Shown here piece after piece: positions 27,316-37,426 of a stretch of DNA of 64,000 nt. The notes beneath the pieces are model-generated. The model had not been told where the DNA came from, searched no databases, and saw nothing but the letters and a program-made list of their open reading frames with translations. The DNA is taken from positions 240,398 through 304,397 of the forward strand of contig NZ_SZQL01000005.1 in the NCBI RefSeq assembly GCF_005233845.1, written 5' to 3'. The position numbers and the translations under genes were made by a program. Source of the stretch: Ilyomonas limi (GTDB lineage: Bacteria > Bacteroidota > Bacteroidia > Chitinophagales > Chitinophagaceae). How positions within the stretch are numbered: position 1 is the stretch's first letter; every line of letters begins with the position of its first letter.

Positions 27316-27607
27316 AAAAGTATGCTGTATTTCACCATAAGCATGTTTAAAATAAGTAATGACCATAGCCCTCATTCTGCAATTGCCGCCTAGAAGATAT
27401 TACAAAAAGCAAATTAGCGGCGGTTTTGTGCAGAGTCTGTAAACCGCAATAAATCAAAATTGAGATAAAACATTTACATCAGTCTTCTTAAACAATTATT
27501 TAAAGCAAAGGCAATCAGCAGATTCCGCACGGAGCCGCTAAGTCGTGATAATACAATCATCCTGTTGTGTGCAATTCACTCTCTTCAATAATCTAAAACT
27601 ATTCGTT

Positions 27608-28084
27608 ATGAAAAATTTTCTTTTTGGGATTATAACTACCCTTATTGGTCTTGCAATCTTTGGCTTTATTAATAATAAAAAGGAACGAGAGATACCTAAA
27701 AAAGAATGGATAATAGCGCCTCGGTTTTTAACGCTTCAAAAAGGAATAACAAAAGAACAAGCTAAAGAATGGATGGAAAATGAATATCTTCCTTTATATC
27801 GATATCATTCGGGTTGGAATGCACAACTCGGTGAACCAACTGGCTCGGGTAAATGGGGAAAACCAGACAACACAGCCAAAGAAAAAGGAGATTTTGTTTT
27901 GATTTATTTCTTTGACTCTCCAAAAACAAGAGATCATTATTTTCCACCTGATGGAAGTTGGAGTGAAGATATCCAAAAAGTACTAGCAGAACATAAGTCC
28001 ACTTGGGATGATTTCTTTGGCAAATATTTCGTTCAGGAAAAATATCAAAATGAAGAATATACAATGTTTGAATCTGCCAAATAA
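27608..28084 (+). CDS. Hypothetical membrane-anchored protein
   Basis: A 158-residue protein starting at ATG 27608 (MKNFLFGIITTLIGLAIFGF), with an N-terminal membrane anchor or uncleaved signal followed by a soluble domain containing ITKEQAKEWMENEYLPLYRY and DFVLIYFFDSPKTRDHYFP. The domain looks like a dimeric alpha-beta barrel (ferredoxin-like) fold, but I recognise no family. It is A/T-richer than the flanking housekeeping genes. Confidence 0.7.
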   Translation: MKNFLFGIITTLIGLAIFGFINNKKEREIPKKEWIIAPRFLTLQKGITKEQAKEWMENEYLPLYRYHSGWNAQLGEPTGSGKWGKPDNTAKEKGDFVLIYFFDSPKTRDHYFPPDGSWSEDIQKVLAEHKSTWDDFFGKYFVQEKYQNEEYTMFESAK

Positions 28085-28129
28085 GCGTTGCTATAGAAAT
28101 TTGAAACCCCCACCTTAAATGTAAATAAT

Positions 28130-28666
28130 ATGAAATGGATACTTTTTGTATTTGTCATTATTTTATTTAGTTGTCGCCAAAAAGAAGAAAAGTTGTCCGT
28201 TGCTGAAATTGCGCAAATCAAAAGTGATATTATCAAGCGATCAGAGAAACATGCTAGTGATTTGGAAAATCTTGACTACAAAGCAGTAATGACATTTTAT
28301 GCCAACACAGAAGATTTTATCGTATTTGGAGATGGTTATTATTGGGGCGATTACCTAACAATAGATTTGCTCTGGAAAGATATCCTCGAAAGAGAATGGA
28401 AAAAGGTATTGAAATGGGATTTAAAAAACCATAAAATACACGTTTTTTCAAGAGATGCAGCTTCTTACCTGGTAGAATTTGATCACATACACATTGCAGC
28501 AAATGGTGATACCGGACGAAGTTCTGGATGCTTTACATATGGTATGCAAAAAATTAATGGAGATTGGAAAGCAGCCACTGTACACGTTTCCCATATTCCC
28601 ACAAGATCTGATGACGAGAAATGGTGGTCAAAGTTTTCGCCGGCAAACAGGACAAATAAAAAATAG
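28130..28666 (+). CDS. Lipoprotein with SnoaL/DUF4440-like domain
   Basis: A 178-residue predicted lipoprotein (lipobox ILFSC, Cys about residue 15). The mature part has the layout of an NTF2/SnoaL fold: a long helix (KRSEKHASDLENLDYKAVMT), then FYANTEDFIVFGDG, and strands with YLVEFDHIHI and GCFTYGMQKINGDWKAA. No catalytic role can be assigned. Only 45 bp separate it from the preceding gene. Confidence 0.65.
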   Translation: MKWILFVFVIILFSCRQKEEKLSVAEIAQIKSDIIKRSEKHASDLENLDYKAVMTFYANTEDFIVFGDGYYWGDYLTIDLLWKDILEREWKKVLKWDLKNHKIHVFSRDAASYLVEFDHIHIAANGDTGRSSGCFTYGMQKINGDWKAATVHVSHIPTRSDDEKWWSKFSPANRTNKK

Positions 28667-28757
28667 AAACGCACCACAACAAAAGCTCCATCCGTTCAGT
28701 AAAAAGCATGTTTTACAACATTCGCAAAATTTTTTTACTGCATACAACCATTGGGTT

Positions 28758-28926
28758 TTGTGCAAGTGGGGCTTGACCGGCAAACATCAGCTGATTGCAA
28801 ATGGAGGCTGTAGTCCGGGCGGGACGAATAAATTCCAACTTTAGTTCTTAAATTCAACTTTGTATTTTTAAACAGCAGCATTGCAGACAGACGGAATACT
28901 ACTTTCCCACCTGCACAAAGCCCCAC
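28758..28926. repeat. Inverted repeat pair about 150 bp apart in a gene-free gap
   Basis: TTTTGTGCAAGTGGGG near 28757-28771 is inverted as CCCACCTGCACAAAG near 28906-28920 (one mismatch), and GTGGGGCTT (28766-28774) as AAGCCCCAC (28918-28926). The segment between holds no coding frame of note. It could be a short non-autonomous mobile element, but no target duplication was established. It fills the 28667-29009 gap. Confidence 0.35.
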
Positions 28927-29009
28927 ACGATAGCGGCAATTGCGGAATAACGAGCTACATGATGCTACATTAATTTCCTAAATGTTCTGCACACCAAACA
29001 ACCTATTCC

Positions 29010-29378
29010 ATGTCCAGTATTTCTATCAATCCCAACAATGGCACCATCTCCATTAAAGTAAAAGTAAACTCCATGCAGGTAGTTTCTTTTTCTATGACGG
29101 TGTATGCACCCGATGGCAGCACCGTATTGGAGTATTATACCGGCGATTCGCAAATTGCCAATCCATATGTTATTGCTTTGCCAAACAACCCATCCGGTTA
29201 CATTGGCGATTATGTTGCAGGTACCATCAAAATATTTGATCCGCAAGGTGGCGGAAATAATTTTGATATTGAGGTTGCTATTGTACAAGATAACACCGAC
29301 CTGCAACCCATTATTTCTTTAACAGGCACTACTACCTCCGGCATTATTTCTCACCAAACCATTTTTCATCTTCAATAA
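29010..29378 (+). CDS. Hypothetical beta-rich protein
   Basis: A 122-residue protein with no signal peptide and an alternating beta-strand pattern (SISINPNNGTISIKVKV, FSMTVYAPDGSTVLEYY, GTIKIFDPQ), suggesting an immunoglobulin-like or C2-like sandwich. No family recognised. It is followed after 6 bp by a secreted protein gene, so the two form an operon. Confidence 0.7.
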   Translation: MSSISINPNNGTISIKVKVNSMQVVSFSMTVYAPDGSTVLEYYTGDSQIANPYVIALPNNPSGYIGDYVAGTIKIFDPQGGGNNFDIEVAIVQDNTDLQPIISLTGTTTSGIISHQTIFHLQ

Positions 29379-29384
29379 CAGGAA

Positions 29385-30476
29385 ATGTATAAGAAGATAG
29401 GGGTGATTATGATTGTTTTAGCAAATGTGTTTCTATCGGCAAAAGCACAGGTAAGCGATACCAGCATAAAACCTGGCTGGGCAAATCTCGATTATTATAT
29501 ACCCGAATCTCCTGCCTTTAAAATACTTGGTACCGACCCCAATAATATATTAAAGCCCACATCCGTTCGCAAAGTAGCATTGAGTGTAGGTGATTATTTT
29601 TTTACCAGTGGTTCTGTATTGCCTAAAGATTTATCGGTAGAAATCTCCCCGCTTTTACTCAACAGCAAAGCCAGTTTGAATGATTATAACCAAAACAAGT
29701 TTTTGTATAGAATGCGTATATCCGTTGGTACTTCTACCAATACCAATGGCAGCTACGCTATTGCCGAAGGAATACGGTTTACCATTATTGATAAAACCGA
29801 TTTACGAACCAATACCTCCTTTCTAAAAACCATTACTACTACCTTAGGCGCTGCAGTGAATGCGGAAGACAAAGCCATACCTGCATACATAAAAGCAAAT
29901 CATTTGGCTATGACACCTATACAATTCAGAGAAGCGTTGGAAAATGATAGTACGCTATACAACAAGTTGCTTGCTTTTGAAACACAATATATTCCGGATA
30001 ACATCGTTCCGCCCGACAGTTTGGCTGCATTAAGAGAACAATACCGGAACCTGCTTTGGAATGCACCTATATGGGAAGCAGGCATAGCTACATTGCAATC
30101 TTCCAAAGACTCTTTGATTAAAAATTTAAGCTTTTCGCAAATAGGTTTTTGGACTACTGCGGGTGTGCCCATCGGCAAAAAAGGTCAGTTGCTAATTGGC
30201 GGCAAATTAGGATTTGTAGATAGTACCACCTGGCAAACAACCGCATCTTTAGGCGAACGATTTTATTATGGCAGCAATAATATAAAAGGATTTATAGATG
30301 CTGAATATGTATATAAAAATAATAGCAGCAGCGCTATAGCCGGTGCAGGTTGCCAGTTTAATATCAGTAATGGTTTATGGGGGCAATTTGCTATTAATCT
30401 GGTAATAGCAAACGGCAATGTATCTTATCAGCCCGCCATTAATATTGGCTTTGGTACGCCGGAGAAGAGGAGATGA
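29385..30476 (+). CDS. Secreted hypothetical protein, possible outer-membrane association
   Basis: A 363-residue protein with a Sec signal peptide (MYKKIGVIMIVLANVFLSAKAQ). The C-terminal 130 residues show repeated amphipathic strands ending in aromatic residues (GFWTTAGVPIGKK, KLGFVDSTTWQTTASLGERFYYG, GFIDAEYVYKN), the pattern of a small beta-barrel or porin-like domain. The centre is helical. No family recognised. It is the distal gene of a pair with the beta-rich protein. The region 30477-30812 has no gene I can support. Confidence 0.7.
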   Translation: MYKKIGVIMIVLANVFLSAKAQVSDTSIKPGWANLDYYIPESPAFKILGTDPNNILKPTSVRKVALSVGDYFFTSGSVLPKDLSVEISPLLLNSKASLNDYNQNKFLYRMRISVGTSTNTNGSYAIAEGIRFTIIDKTDLRTNTSFLKTITTTLGAAVNAEDKAIPAYIKANHLAMTPIQFREALENDSTLYNKLLAFETQYIPDNIVPPDSLAALREQYRNLLWNAPIWEAGIATLQSSKDSLIKNLSFSQIGFWTTAGVPIGKKGQLLIGGKLGFVDSTTWQTTASLGERFYYGSNNIKGFIDAEYVYKNNSSSAIAGAGCQFNISNGLWGQFAINLVIANGNVSYQPAINIGFGTPEKRR

Positions 30477-30812
30477 ATAGGTGTATAATAATGCTGTTTA
30501 TAACGATAGGTATTATACAAGCCTACGCTCATTTCGTTTTACCTCAACAACATAAGGCAGTAATTTTGCAGTGATACAGATTTAAACCATATTGTAGCGG
30601 CAAATCTTATCCTATAAAACAACAACTTCTTTTTTCTATAAAATTGCTATTGCCATTTCACTGTATGCGGTGATTGTTTGCTGAAATTTATCTTTTATTT
30701 CAATTGACAATTGAATAATAAAACAAGCATATATGGACAGTCTTTTATTAATGTATTCTTTCCTAATCTGCAACCTTTTAAACCTTATATTTAGCAAAAA
30801 TTTAAACCATAC

Positions 30813-31280
30813 ATGAAACTACTAACAGGCTTTGTATTAATGAGTACGATGATGCTTTCGTGCCAAACAAATAGTACGGTACAGCAACCAAAACAAGAGG
30901 TACCACTAATAACAGGAACCTGGAAACTCATTACGGGAATGCTGATAGAAAAGGGTGATACTACCATTACCGATTATACCAAAAATACTTCCTTTATTAA
31001 GATTATTAACGACACGCATTTTGCTTTTTTACAACACGATCTTACTAAGGGTAAAGATTCAGCGGCAAACTTTGCGGCAGGTGGAGGTAGCTATTCTTTG
31101 AACGACAGCACCTATACCGAACATCTGGAGTATTGCAGCGCAAGAGAGTGGGAGGGCAATGATTTTCCTTTTACAATACAAATACACAATGATACACTTG
31201 TACAAAGTGGTATAGAAAAAGTGGAAAGTTCGGGCATTAACAGGATGAACATTGAAACGTATGTAAGGGTAAGTAAATAG
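30813..31280 (+). CDS. Lipocalin-like lipoprotein
   Basis: A 155-residue predicted lipoprotein (lipobox MMLSC, Cys about residue 17). After a short linker, ITGTWKLITG and later strands (HFAFLQHD, GGGSYSLNDSTYTEHLEY) resemble lipocalin-like domains common in Bacteroidota, with a GTW entry motif. Ligand unknown. Confidence 0.75.
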   Translation: MKLLTGFVLMSTMMLSCQTNSTVQQPKQEVPLITGTWKLITGMLIEKGDTTITDYTKNTSFIKIINDTHFAFLQHDLTKGKDSAANFAAGGGSYSLNDSTYTEHLEYCSAREWEGNDFPFTIQIHNDTLVQSGIEKVESSGINRMNIETYVRVSK

Positions 31281-31399
31281 TTTATGTATGCTTTGTTAAT
31301 GTAAAGAAAATGTTGGTGAAGAACATTAATACCGGCAGTCGCAATTGCAGTTCTCTACCAGTTTTATCAGCATTCCATCCATATCATCCTTATCAAAAA

Positions 31400-33274
31400 T
31401 TAATACATCAAAAACTGGTTGTACACGCTTTGCATATACGCTTTACCATACATCAGCAGTGAATCATCCACTGCCTGCGGCACATTGTTCTTTCTGAAAG
31501 TGATGGTCTTGCCAATGTTGTCGAAAGAGATAATCTGTTCCGGCGATGCAAAGCCAAAACCATTATCCCAATCATAAAAAGCAAATGATTTAGAAGCCGG
31601 ATTAAGCAAGTCTTTGCTCCATACAAAAGCATCTGCATTCCTATTTATTTGGTGCAATAGGGTAGTAGCAATATCAGTTTGACTTCCTGTTTTATCTATT
31701 TTTTTACCACGCCATGCAGGTGCAATGGCGCCGCCATAAAACAGCAATGGAATACGAAAACGATGATAGTTGTTGATGTCATATCTGTTTTCGGGCAACA
31801 GATGCCCATGGTCGGCAACAAGTATAAATAAGGTTTTATTGAACCAAGGTTGTTGTGCTGCTTTGCGCATGTAATCGCCAATGCACGAATCGGTATAATA
31901 AGCAGTGCTTTTAAACATCTGAGGCGGCGTAGCACGGCCAAAATGCGCAGTAGTGGGCAGTTCAAAAGGCTCGTGATTGGTAAGTGTGAGTATGGTAGAA
32001 AAGAAAGGTTGTTTTTCTTTATTCATATCTTCCAGTTGCCTGTTAAAAACCACTTCATCATACGCGCCCCATTTGGAGTTCATATCTTTCTTATCGAAAC
32101 TATTTTTATCAATAATGCGCGAGTAAGCATGACTTAAAAGATATGATTTTGTATTAACAAATTCACTTTCACCACCATAATAAAAAGAAGTGCTGTAGCC
32201 TGCATTAGCCAGCACTTGCGAAATAGCAGGCAATTGCTTTTGTTTATTATCAAATTTAAGAATACTGGTAATGGCTTGCGATGGAAAACCACTTAAAACC
32301 GCAACTGTTCCTTTATCGGTTCTATCGCCCGATGCAAACGTATTGGTGAATAAGATGCCCTCTTTAATTAACTGCTCCATATTTGGAGCAATGCCTTTTT
32401 CGCCGCCTAAACTTTCTATTACATCGGCAGTATAGCTTTCTATAATAAAGATGACTACATTGGGTGTTGCTGTTGTTAATACATCGGGTGGCGGAACTTG
32501 CGGCACAGCATATAAACTGCGTACGATACTATCAGCAGTAGATTCTTTATGATAATAAATAAACGGATTTTTATGGCCGTACTTACCGCCGGTATTTTTA
32601 ATAATATCATTTAAAAAACTCCATTCGGTATTCACGGCAGCATGGTTGAGATAAGGACTGTTGGAGAAATAAGCCATACTTTCATTCATGGGTGCCAGTT
32701 GCCAGCCGCCGCGCAATGCCAGTATTTCCAACCCAATCAATAATACGCTGCAAGCGGCTGCCAGCAAAGGTTTGAGCTGTTTGCTTCTGGCAAAAACCAT
32801 TATTTTTTTATATAAAAAAATACCAAGCAATACTAAAACAGCCAATATGGCAAGCGATAAAAATACAGGCGAAGAACTGCTGGAAGCAACTGCTTCTTCA
32901 GGAAAGCGTATAACATACTCCACTACTTTATAACTTATTTTGCTGCCCCACTCAAAGTAAATATTGAGATTGACAATAGCGATAAAGGCACATAAAAAAA
33001 GAACAATAATGGTATAAATACGCAATATTTTTTTCCCCCACCTTATAGCAGGAACAAACATACGAACGATAAAAAAAAGCAATGGCAATGCACATATATA
33101 TGCCGCCATCGAAAGGTCCATCCACAAGCCGTAAAGGGCTACTTTACTGATGTCTGTAGCTGCAAACAAGCGTGTTTTAGGAAAGAAATAAAGGATAAAA
33201 ACCAGCCTTTCTATAAAAAAGAAAATGAGCCAGAAGCAATAATATTTAAAAGCAGCAAGCAGGTTGTGGAGCAT
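31400..33274 (-). CDS. LTA synthase-like membrane sulfatase / phosphoglycerol transferase
   Basis: A 624-residue protein: five N-terminal membrane helices (about 1-195) and a C-terminal sulfatase-fold domain (about 270-610). The domain starts PNVVIFIIESYTADVIE; GDRTDKGTVAVLSGFPS carries the likely Thr nucleophile of lipoteichoic acid synthase-type enzymes, and LVADHGHLLPE supplies metal-ligand Asp and His. Gram-negative members are thought to transfer phosphoglycerol or phosphoethanolamine-like groups to envelope glycans or lipids; the substrate here is unknown. Transcribed alone. Confidence 0.88.
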   Translation of the reverse strand: MLHNLLAAFKYYCFWLIFFFIERLVFILYFFPKTRLFAATDISKVALYGLWMDLSMAAYICALPLLFFIVRMFVPAIRWGKKILRIYTIIVLFLCAFIAIVNLNIYFEWGSKISYKVVEYVIRFPEEAVASSSSSPVFLSLAILAVLVLLGIFLYKKIMVFARSKQLKPLLAAACSVLLIGLEILALRGGWQLAPMNESMAYFSNSPYLNHAAVNTEWSFLNDIIKNTGGKYGHKNPFIYYHKESTADSIVRSLYAVPQVPPPDVLTTATPNVVIFIIESYTADVIESLGGEKGIAPNMEQLIKEGILFTNTFASGDRTDKGTVAVLSGFPSQAITSILKFDNKQKQLPAISQVLANAGYSTSFYYGGESEFVNTKSYLLSHAYSRIIDKNSFDKKDMNSKWGAYDEVVFNRQLEDMNKEKQPFFSTILTLTNHEPFELPTTAHFGRATPPQMFKSTAYYTDSCIGDYMRKAAQQPWFNKTLFILVADHGHLLPENRYDINNYHRFRIPLLFYGGAIAPAWRGKKIDKTGSQTDIATTLLHQINRNADAFVWSKDLLNPASKSFAFYDWDNGFGFASPEQIISFDNIGKTITFRKNNVPQAVDDSLLMYGKAYMQSVYNQFLMY

Positions 33275-33321
33275 TTGTAAAAGGCAAGATTAAGAAGGAG
33301 ATAAGTGAGATAAAATAAAAA

Positions 33322-33350
33322 GGCAAACCTGAAAAGCGCTCAGGTTTGCC
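33322..33350 (-). terminator. Intrinsic terminator after mqnE
   Basis: GGCAAACCTGA and TCAGGTTTGCC form an 11-bp exact stem with a 7-base loop. On the minus strand it is followed by TTTTTATTTTA and lies 8 bp after the mqnE stop. Confidence 0.88.
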
Positions 33351-33358
33351 CTCTATGC

Positions 33359-34546
33359 TTAATTATACAGCGGATTGGCTTCCATTGCTGCTATATCGGC
33401 ATCTTTATAGTTATATATTTCGTTGTACAGTGTATCTCTTTCCACCGGCTCTCTGCCTGCTTGTTTTATCAGCGTTACCAACTGTGTGGTAGAGAGTGAC
33501 GGCGATTGCTCTTCGCTACCCGCCATCGAATAAATTTTGGTAGTATCGTCGATGGTGCCATCCAAATCATTTACGCCAAAGGATAATGAAAGCTGCGCAT
33601 TTTGCCTGCCCAGCATGGGCCAGTAAGCTTTCAGGTGTGGAAAGTTATCCATGTACAGCCGTGCAATCGCATACAGCTTCATGTCTTCTGTAATGGTCGA
33701 TTCCGGCACATTGCTCATATCATTATTGCGGTTGCGAAACTTGAGTGGAATAAAGGTATTGAAGCCGCCGGTTTCATCCTGTAATTGCCGCAATCGTTCC
33801 ATGTGGTCTATGCGATGGTAGGGCTTTTCTATATGTCCGTACAACATAGTTGCATTGGTGTGCATACCCAGTTCGTGCGCGGCCCGATGAATAGCCAGCC
33901 AGCCCTCGGCATCTACTTTATCGGCGCAAATCTGTTCTCTTATTTCGGGGTGAAAGATCTCAGCGCCGCCGCCCGGCATCGAATCCAAACCCGCCTCGTG
34001 CAACAGGCGCATGCCTTCGGTTATGCTCACTTTTGCCTTGCGAAACATATAATCCAACTCTACCGCTGTATAACCTTTAATGTGTAATTCCGGGCGATGC
34101 GCTTTTATCTGTTGCATCAAATCCATAAAGAAACGCAGGTTGAGTTTAGGATGCACGCCGCCAACGATATGCACTTCGGTAATGGGCTTGCCATCGTAGC
34201 TCTTTACAATATCCATCATCTGCGGTATACTTAGTTCCCAGCCTTCTTCACGGTGCGCATACAGGCGGCTGTACGAGCAAAACGCACACGAAAACACGCA
34301 TACATTGGTTGGCTCTATATGAAAATTGCGGTTGAAATAGGTTTTATTGCCATGCCTTTCTTCGCGCACAAAATTCGCTAAAGCGCCCACAAAAGGCAGT
34401 GTTGCTTTTTCAAACAATAATACGCCTTCATTAAAACCAATACGCTGCTTTTGCACCACTTTTTCTGCTATCTGCTGTAATTCCTTGTCTCTTTCTGTAT
34501 CTATTAATCGTTGCAGTACGGATGTCCTTTCGGTATATATCATCAC
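33359..34546 (-). CDS. mqnE: Aminofutalosine synthase MqnE
   Basis: A 395-residue radical SAM enzyme of the futalosine route to menaquinone; it joins SAM to the MqnA product to give aminofutalosine. The 4Fe-4S cluster cysteines are in CVFSCAFCSY (C-x3-C-x2-C). GGVHPKL, PGGGAEIF and FGVNDLDGTIDDT fit MqnE rather than its paralog MqnC. No other mqn genes are in the window. The ATG at 34546 is followed by another Met; either may be used. Confidence 0.9.
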   Translation of the reverse strand: MMIYTERTSVLQRLIDTERDKELQQIAEKVVQKQRIGFNEGVLLFEKATLPFVGALANFVREERHGNKTYFNRNFHIEPTNVCVFSCAFCSYSRLYAHREEGWELSIPQMMDIVKSYDGKPITEVHIVGGVHPKLNLRFFMDLMQQIKAHRPELHIKGYTAVELDYMFRKAKVSITEGMRLLHEAGLDSMPGGGAEIFHPEIREQICADKVDAEGWLAIHRAAHELGMHTNATMLYGHIEKPYHRIDHMERLRQLQDETGGFNTFIPLKFRNRNNDMSNVPESTITEDMKLYAIARLYMDNFPHLKAYWPMLGRQNAQLSLSFGVNDLDGTIDDTTKIYSMAGSEEQSPSLSTTQLVTLIKQAGREPVERDTLYNEIYNYKDADIAAMEANPLYN

Positions 34547-34765
34547 ACTTCATTTAATTAGCTGCAAATTTATTAATGAATTTTTTGGTTTGCTACAAAT
34601 AACAAAAAGTTGCCATTTTCGTTTAATCAAATGTAAAGGTTACTACCGCTTTCTGCTTTAGCATCCCCACACGCTGAAGAATAAATGGTTTGGAACTAAA
34701 ATTGAATAGCATGCCTGCTTTTATAAATCTGCCGCAAAAACAAATTCATTTTATTTATTTGCTGA

Positions 34766-36778
34766 ATGTTACAACAACTCAACAGACATTTACTTAAGGG
34801 TTTTGCAGCTGCAACGGTGCTTAATCGTTTGCGTTTGGTTGTTGCAAGCGGTTGTGGCACTAAATCTATACGCCGGCAACGTTTTTTAATATCCTCAATT
34901 TTCTTATACTTTTTGCTTTGTTGCTGCCATGCGGGTACTGCCCAGCAGGCGCCTGCTAAGGATAGCATACAGCAATACAACACCGCGGATAGTACGAAAG
35001 CTGAACAGGACACAGCAATTGCCAAAAAAAAGCGCAATATTTTTCAGGCGCTCCTGCACCTGATAAGTAAAAAACACCCCGATACGGCTTATTCACCCAT
35101 CATGCCTAAGCTGGTTACCAAAGCCGAAGTGCCTTATTTGCCCTATAAAGGAAAAATTATCCGGCATATTGATATTCAGAAGTATGGGTTTGAAAAAACC
35201 TTTACCGATACTGCCAAGCGCAGTACGTATTTTGGAACGCGCATACTTAATCACCTGCATCGAGATACCCGCACCTGGCAAATTCGCAATAACCTGTTTA
35301 TACAGGAAAACACGCCATTGAATGTGTATTTGCTGGCAGAAAACGAACGTTACCTGCGCTCGCTGGATTATATACAGGATGCGCGTATATTGGTAAAAGA
35401 CCTGCCTGGCACCGATTCTATTGACCTGGTGGTGGTAACCAAAGATTTATTTAGTATAAATGGTTCTATTGGCAGTTTTACTTCGAGCAAAATAAGACTG
35501 AAAGCAGGTGATGAAAACCTCTTTGGCACGGGGCAGAAACTGGAAGTGACCGGGCTGTACGAGAAAGCGCGCGACCCGGATATGGCTGCGGCAGTGTTGT
35601 ATGGCATCAACAGTATCAATCATTCTTTTATTGATGCCACGCTTACCTATAGCCAGATGAACCAGAACCTGAGCAGGAATTACAAAAACGAGCATGCTGC
35701 CCTGTTGAGCTTTAATCGCCCGCTGATGTCGGCTTACGCGCGCTTTGCAGGCGGACTTACGCTGGGTGCCAACCAGTCGAGCAATGATTACCTGCAACCC
35801 GATAGCTTTTTTTACAAATACCGCTACAACATTGTGGATGGCTGGATAGGTTACAATCTGGGGGTAAAAAAGCTGATGGGAGATAACAACATGCGTGACC
35901 GGAAATTTGTAAGCATCCGTTTTTTCAACAACAATTTTACGCAATTGCCTTACCAGATTGGCGATAGTTTTAACCAGTGGTACAACGATAAAACCGGCAT
36001 TTTAACGCAGTTTACTTTTTTTAAACAAAACTTTTATAAAACCAATTATATCTATGGTTTTGGTACTACCGAGGATATTCCTACGGGTTATAATGTAGCC
36101 GTTACTACTGGTTGGTACAAGCAACTTAATTTGTCAAGGTTTTATAATGGGGTAGATGCCAACTTTTACCGCATCAATGGCAGTGGCGATTTTGTACAGT
36201 ATTTTGCACGGGTAGGTGGCTTTTGGAATAAAGGTAGAATGGAAGATGCCGGCTTGCTGTTGGGCACTTCCTTTTTCAGCAGGTTGTATGTAACGGATAA
36301 ACTCAAGCTGCGCCAATACTTTAGGCTTAGTTACACAAGGCAGTTCAACCGGGTATCGCTCGATGAACTAAAGATTAATAATCCTTTTGGCCTACGCTAT
36401 TTTAAAAATGATTCTATACTTGGCGACCGCCGCCTGAGCCTGCATACCGAGACCTTTGTATTTATGAATTACCGCGCCTTTGGTTTTCAGTTTTCACCGT
36501 TTGCCTTTGCCGATTTGTCGTGGCTGACCCCCGAAAATAAATCGCTGGCGAAGACCAATTTTTACAGTGGTATTGGCGGCGGTGTACGCACCAGGAATGA
36601 AAACCTGGTGTTTGGCACCATGGAATTTCGCTTTATTTATTTTCCGCGCCGTATTGATGGATTGAATCAATTTAAGATAACAGGGAGTATCAATCTCCGG
36701 TTTAGATACAACACCAATTATGTGCGTCCACCCGACATTATACAGTTAAATGCAGACTATAGTAACAGTGTATTTTAA
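34766..36778 (+). CDS. BamA/TamA-like outer-membrane protein with POTRA domain
   Basis: A 670-residue outer-membrane protein. A basic stretch precedes a hydrophobic segment (about residues 44-59, LISSIFLYFLLCC), probably the signal peptide; the exact start is uncertain, since the 40 residues before it are unusual. After a low-complexity part, IRHIDIQKYGFEKTFTD starts a POTRA-like region, and from about residue 260 the protein is a beta-barrel rich in aromatic-ended strands. It probably assists assembly or export of other proteins or lipids; no partner is adjacent. Confidence 0.8.
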   Translation: MLQQLNRHLLKGFAAATVLNRLRLVVASGCGTKSIRRQRFLISSIFLYFLLCCCHAGTAQQAPAKDSIQQYNTADSTKAEQDTAIAKKKRNIFQALLHLISKKHPDTAYSPIMPKLVTKAEVPYLPYKGKIIRHIDIQKYGFEKTFTDTAKRSTYFGTRILNHLHRDTRTWQIRNNLFIQENTPLNVYLLAENERYLRSLDYIQDARILVKDLPGTDSIDLVVVTKDLFSINGSIGSFTSSKIRLKAGDENLFGTGQKLEVTGLYEKARDPDMAAAVLYGINSINHSFIDATLTYSQMNQNLSRNYKNEHAALLSFNRPLMSAYARFAGGLTLGANQSSNDYLQPDSFFYKYRYNIVDGWIGYNLGVKKLMGDNNMRDRKFVSIRFFNNNFTQLPYQIGDSFNQWYNDKTGILTQFTFFKQNFYKTNYIYGFGTTEDIPTGYNVAVTTGWYKQLNLSRFYNGVDANFYRINGSGDFVQYFARVGGFWNKGRMEDAGLLLGTSFFSRLYVTDKLKLRQYFRLSYTRQFNRVSLDELKINNPFGLRYFKNDSILGDRRLSLHTETFVFMNYRAFGFQFSPFAFADLSWLTPENKSLAKTNFYSGIGGGVRTRNENLVFGTMEFRFIYFPRRIDGLNQFKITGSINLRFRYNTNYVRPPDIIQLNADYSNSVF

Positions 36779-36795
36779 AGAGCTTTACTATCATT

Positions 36796-36838
36796 CAAAC
36801 ATATTTAGGTGGCAAATGCGCTATTCGCAATATGTTTG
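36796..36838. terminator. Inverted repeat after the BamA-like gene
   Basis: CAAACATATT (36796-36805) is exactly inverted as AATATGTTTG (36829-36838). It lies 18 bp after the stop codon and may be a terminator, but it has no clean T run. Confidence 0.45.
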
Positions 36839-36880
36839 TAGCACTTATTTTGCTTCATACAAACAAATACTATTTTTTAT

Positions 36881-37420
36881 ATGAAAAAGGGGGCTTTATT
36901 GCTGCTTGGCTTAATTGTTTTTGTAACTGCTTCGTTTGCCCAGGAAACGAAGGCACAATCGCAACAGGCTGCCATGCAACAGCTACGATGGCTGGTTGGC
37001 AGATGGAGCGGTACCAGTGAAGTAAATGTAAATGATAGCAAGCAGATAACCTACGTGCAGGAGATTATTACACCTATGCTCAATAACACCATCTTTACGG
37101 TGTCTGCCCGTGGAACGGCTTTAGATTCGGCTACCAATAAGATGACACAGGTGTATAGTTCTTTTGGCGTTATTTCGTATAATGTAAAAGACAAACAATA
37201 CCGCTGGCGTACCTGGCGCAACCCCGGCGACAGCTATGATGAAGCCAACTTTAAAGTGGGTGAAAATTCGTTTGAATTTATATCTAACGAAAATGGTGGT
37301 TACATGCGCTACAAAGCCAACCTGAATGAAAACGGACAATGGGTAGAAACCGGCGAATACTCAAAAGATAAACAAACCTGGGGTTTATTTATTAATATGA
37401 CACTGAATAAAAAGCGGTAA
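36881..37420 (+). CDS. Exported DUF1579/lipocalin-like protein
   Basis: A 179-residue protein with a Sec signal peptide (MKKGALLLLGLIVFVTASFAQ). The mature part begins LRWLVGRWSGTSE, the entry motif of small ten-strand barrel proteins (GxW), and continues with alternating strands. Function unknown. Confidence 0.78.
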   Translation: MKKGALLLLGLIVFVTASFAQETKAQSQQAAMQQLRWLVGRWSGTSEVNVNDSKQITYVQEIITPMLNNTIFTVSARGTALDSATNKMTQVYSSFGVISYNVKDKQYRWRTWRNPGDSYDEANFKVGENSFEFISNENGGYMRYKANLNENGQWVETGEYSKDKQTWGLFINMTLNKKR

Positions 37421-37426
37421 TCTTAT

